Shown: positions 6,034 to 6,038 of the stretch, piece after piece
How the letters are laid out: each line of letters starts with the position of its first letter
Numbering within the stretch: the stretch's first letter is position 1
NCBI GenBank assembly: GCA_902464645.1
Contig: CABQKL010000105.1
Coordinates: forward strand, 1-6,038
Length of the DNA stretch: 6,038 nucleotides
Direction: 5' to 3'
Source of the DNA: an uncultured Collinsella sp.
Lineage (GTDB): Bacteria; Actinomycetota; Coriobacteriia; Coriobacteriales; Coriobacteriaceae
Translations under genes and position numbers: made by a program
Notes under the pieces: generated by a model
Told to the model about the DNA's origin: nothing
Seen by the model: the letters and a program-made list of their open reading frames with translations, nothing else
Database searches by the model: none

Positions 6034-6038
6034 GGGCA

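Overview
The window is GC-rich, with G or C at most third codon positions, and has a compact layout typical of a high-GC Gram-positive chromosome. A pair of overlapping WYL-domain regulators, a DnaQ-exonuclease/DinG-helicase fusion and a D-alanine--D-alanine ligase together suggest an actinobacterium. The style of the proteins points most to the Coriobacteriia, perhaps Collinsella; that genus-level guess is an impression from sequence and was not tested. No tRNA, rRNA, CRISPR array, insertion sequence or phage gene was seen.

Layout: positions 1-59 hold only the first codons of an unidentified gene that runs leftward out of the window. A divergent intergenic region of about 200 bases (60-256) separates it from a rightward two-gene operon (257-2183). 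This operon encodes two winged-helix/WYL transcription factors whose reading frames overlap by 14 bases. The arrangement matches PafB/PafC-type pairs, which in mycobacteria activate the LexA-independent DNA damage response.

A leftward operon meets it head-on. Reading leftward, ddl (6033 to 5068) is followed by the dinG-like gene (5074 to 2180), whose likely ATG overlaps the last 7 bases of ddl. The dinG stop and the stop of the second WYL gene share the palindrome TTAA at 2180-2183, so the two operons overlap by four bases and leave no room for a separate terminator.

The genes fall into two functions. Ddl makes the D-Ala-D-Ala dipeptide for peptidoglycan in the cytoplasm. The DinG-like protein has an apparently intact DEDDh 3'-5' exonuclease domain and an apparently intact superfamily 2 (XPD-type) helicase with all four candidate iron-sulphur cysteines, so it is probably a DNA repair or replication-restart enzyme. 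The WYL pair beside it may be DNA-damage regulators, but control of dinG by them is only an inference from proximity.

The most unusual signal not explained by the gene calls is a T6-C-T6 tract on the dinG sense strand (4398-4410). It contains the in-frame slippery heptamer T TTT TTG, lies exactly in the linker between exonuclease and helicase, and is followed 8 bases later by a 12-base perfect palindrome. A -1 shift there would give an exonuclease-only protein of about 254 residues. This is a hypothesis. Otherwise the region looks like ordinary, intact core chromosome, and I do not see a clear new multi-gene system.
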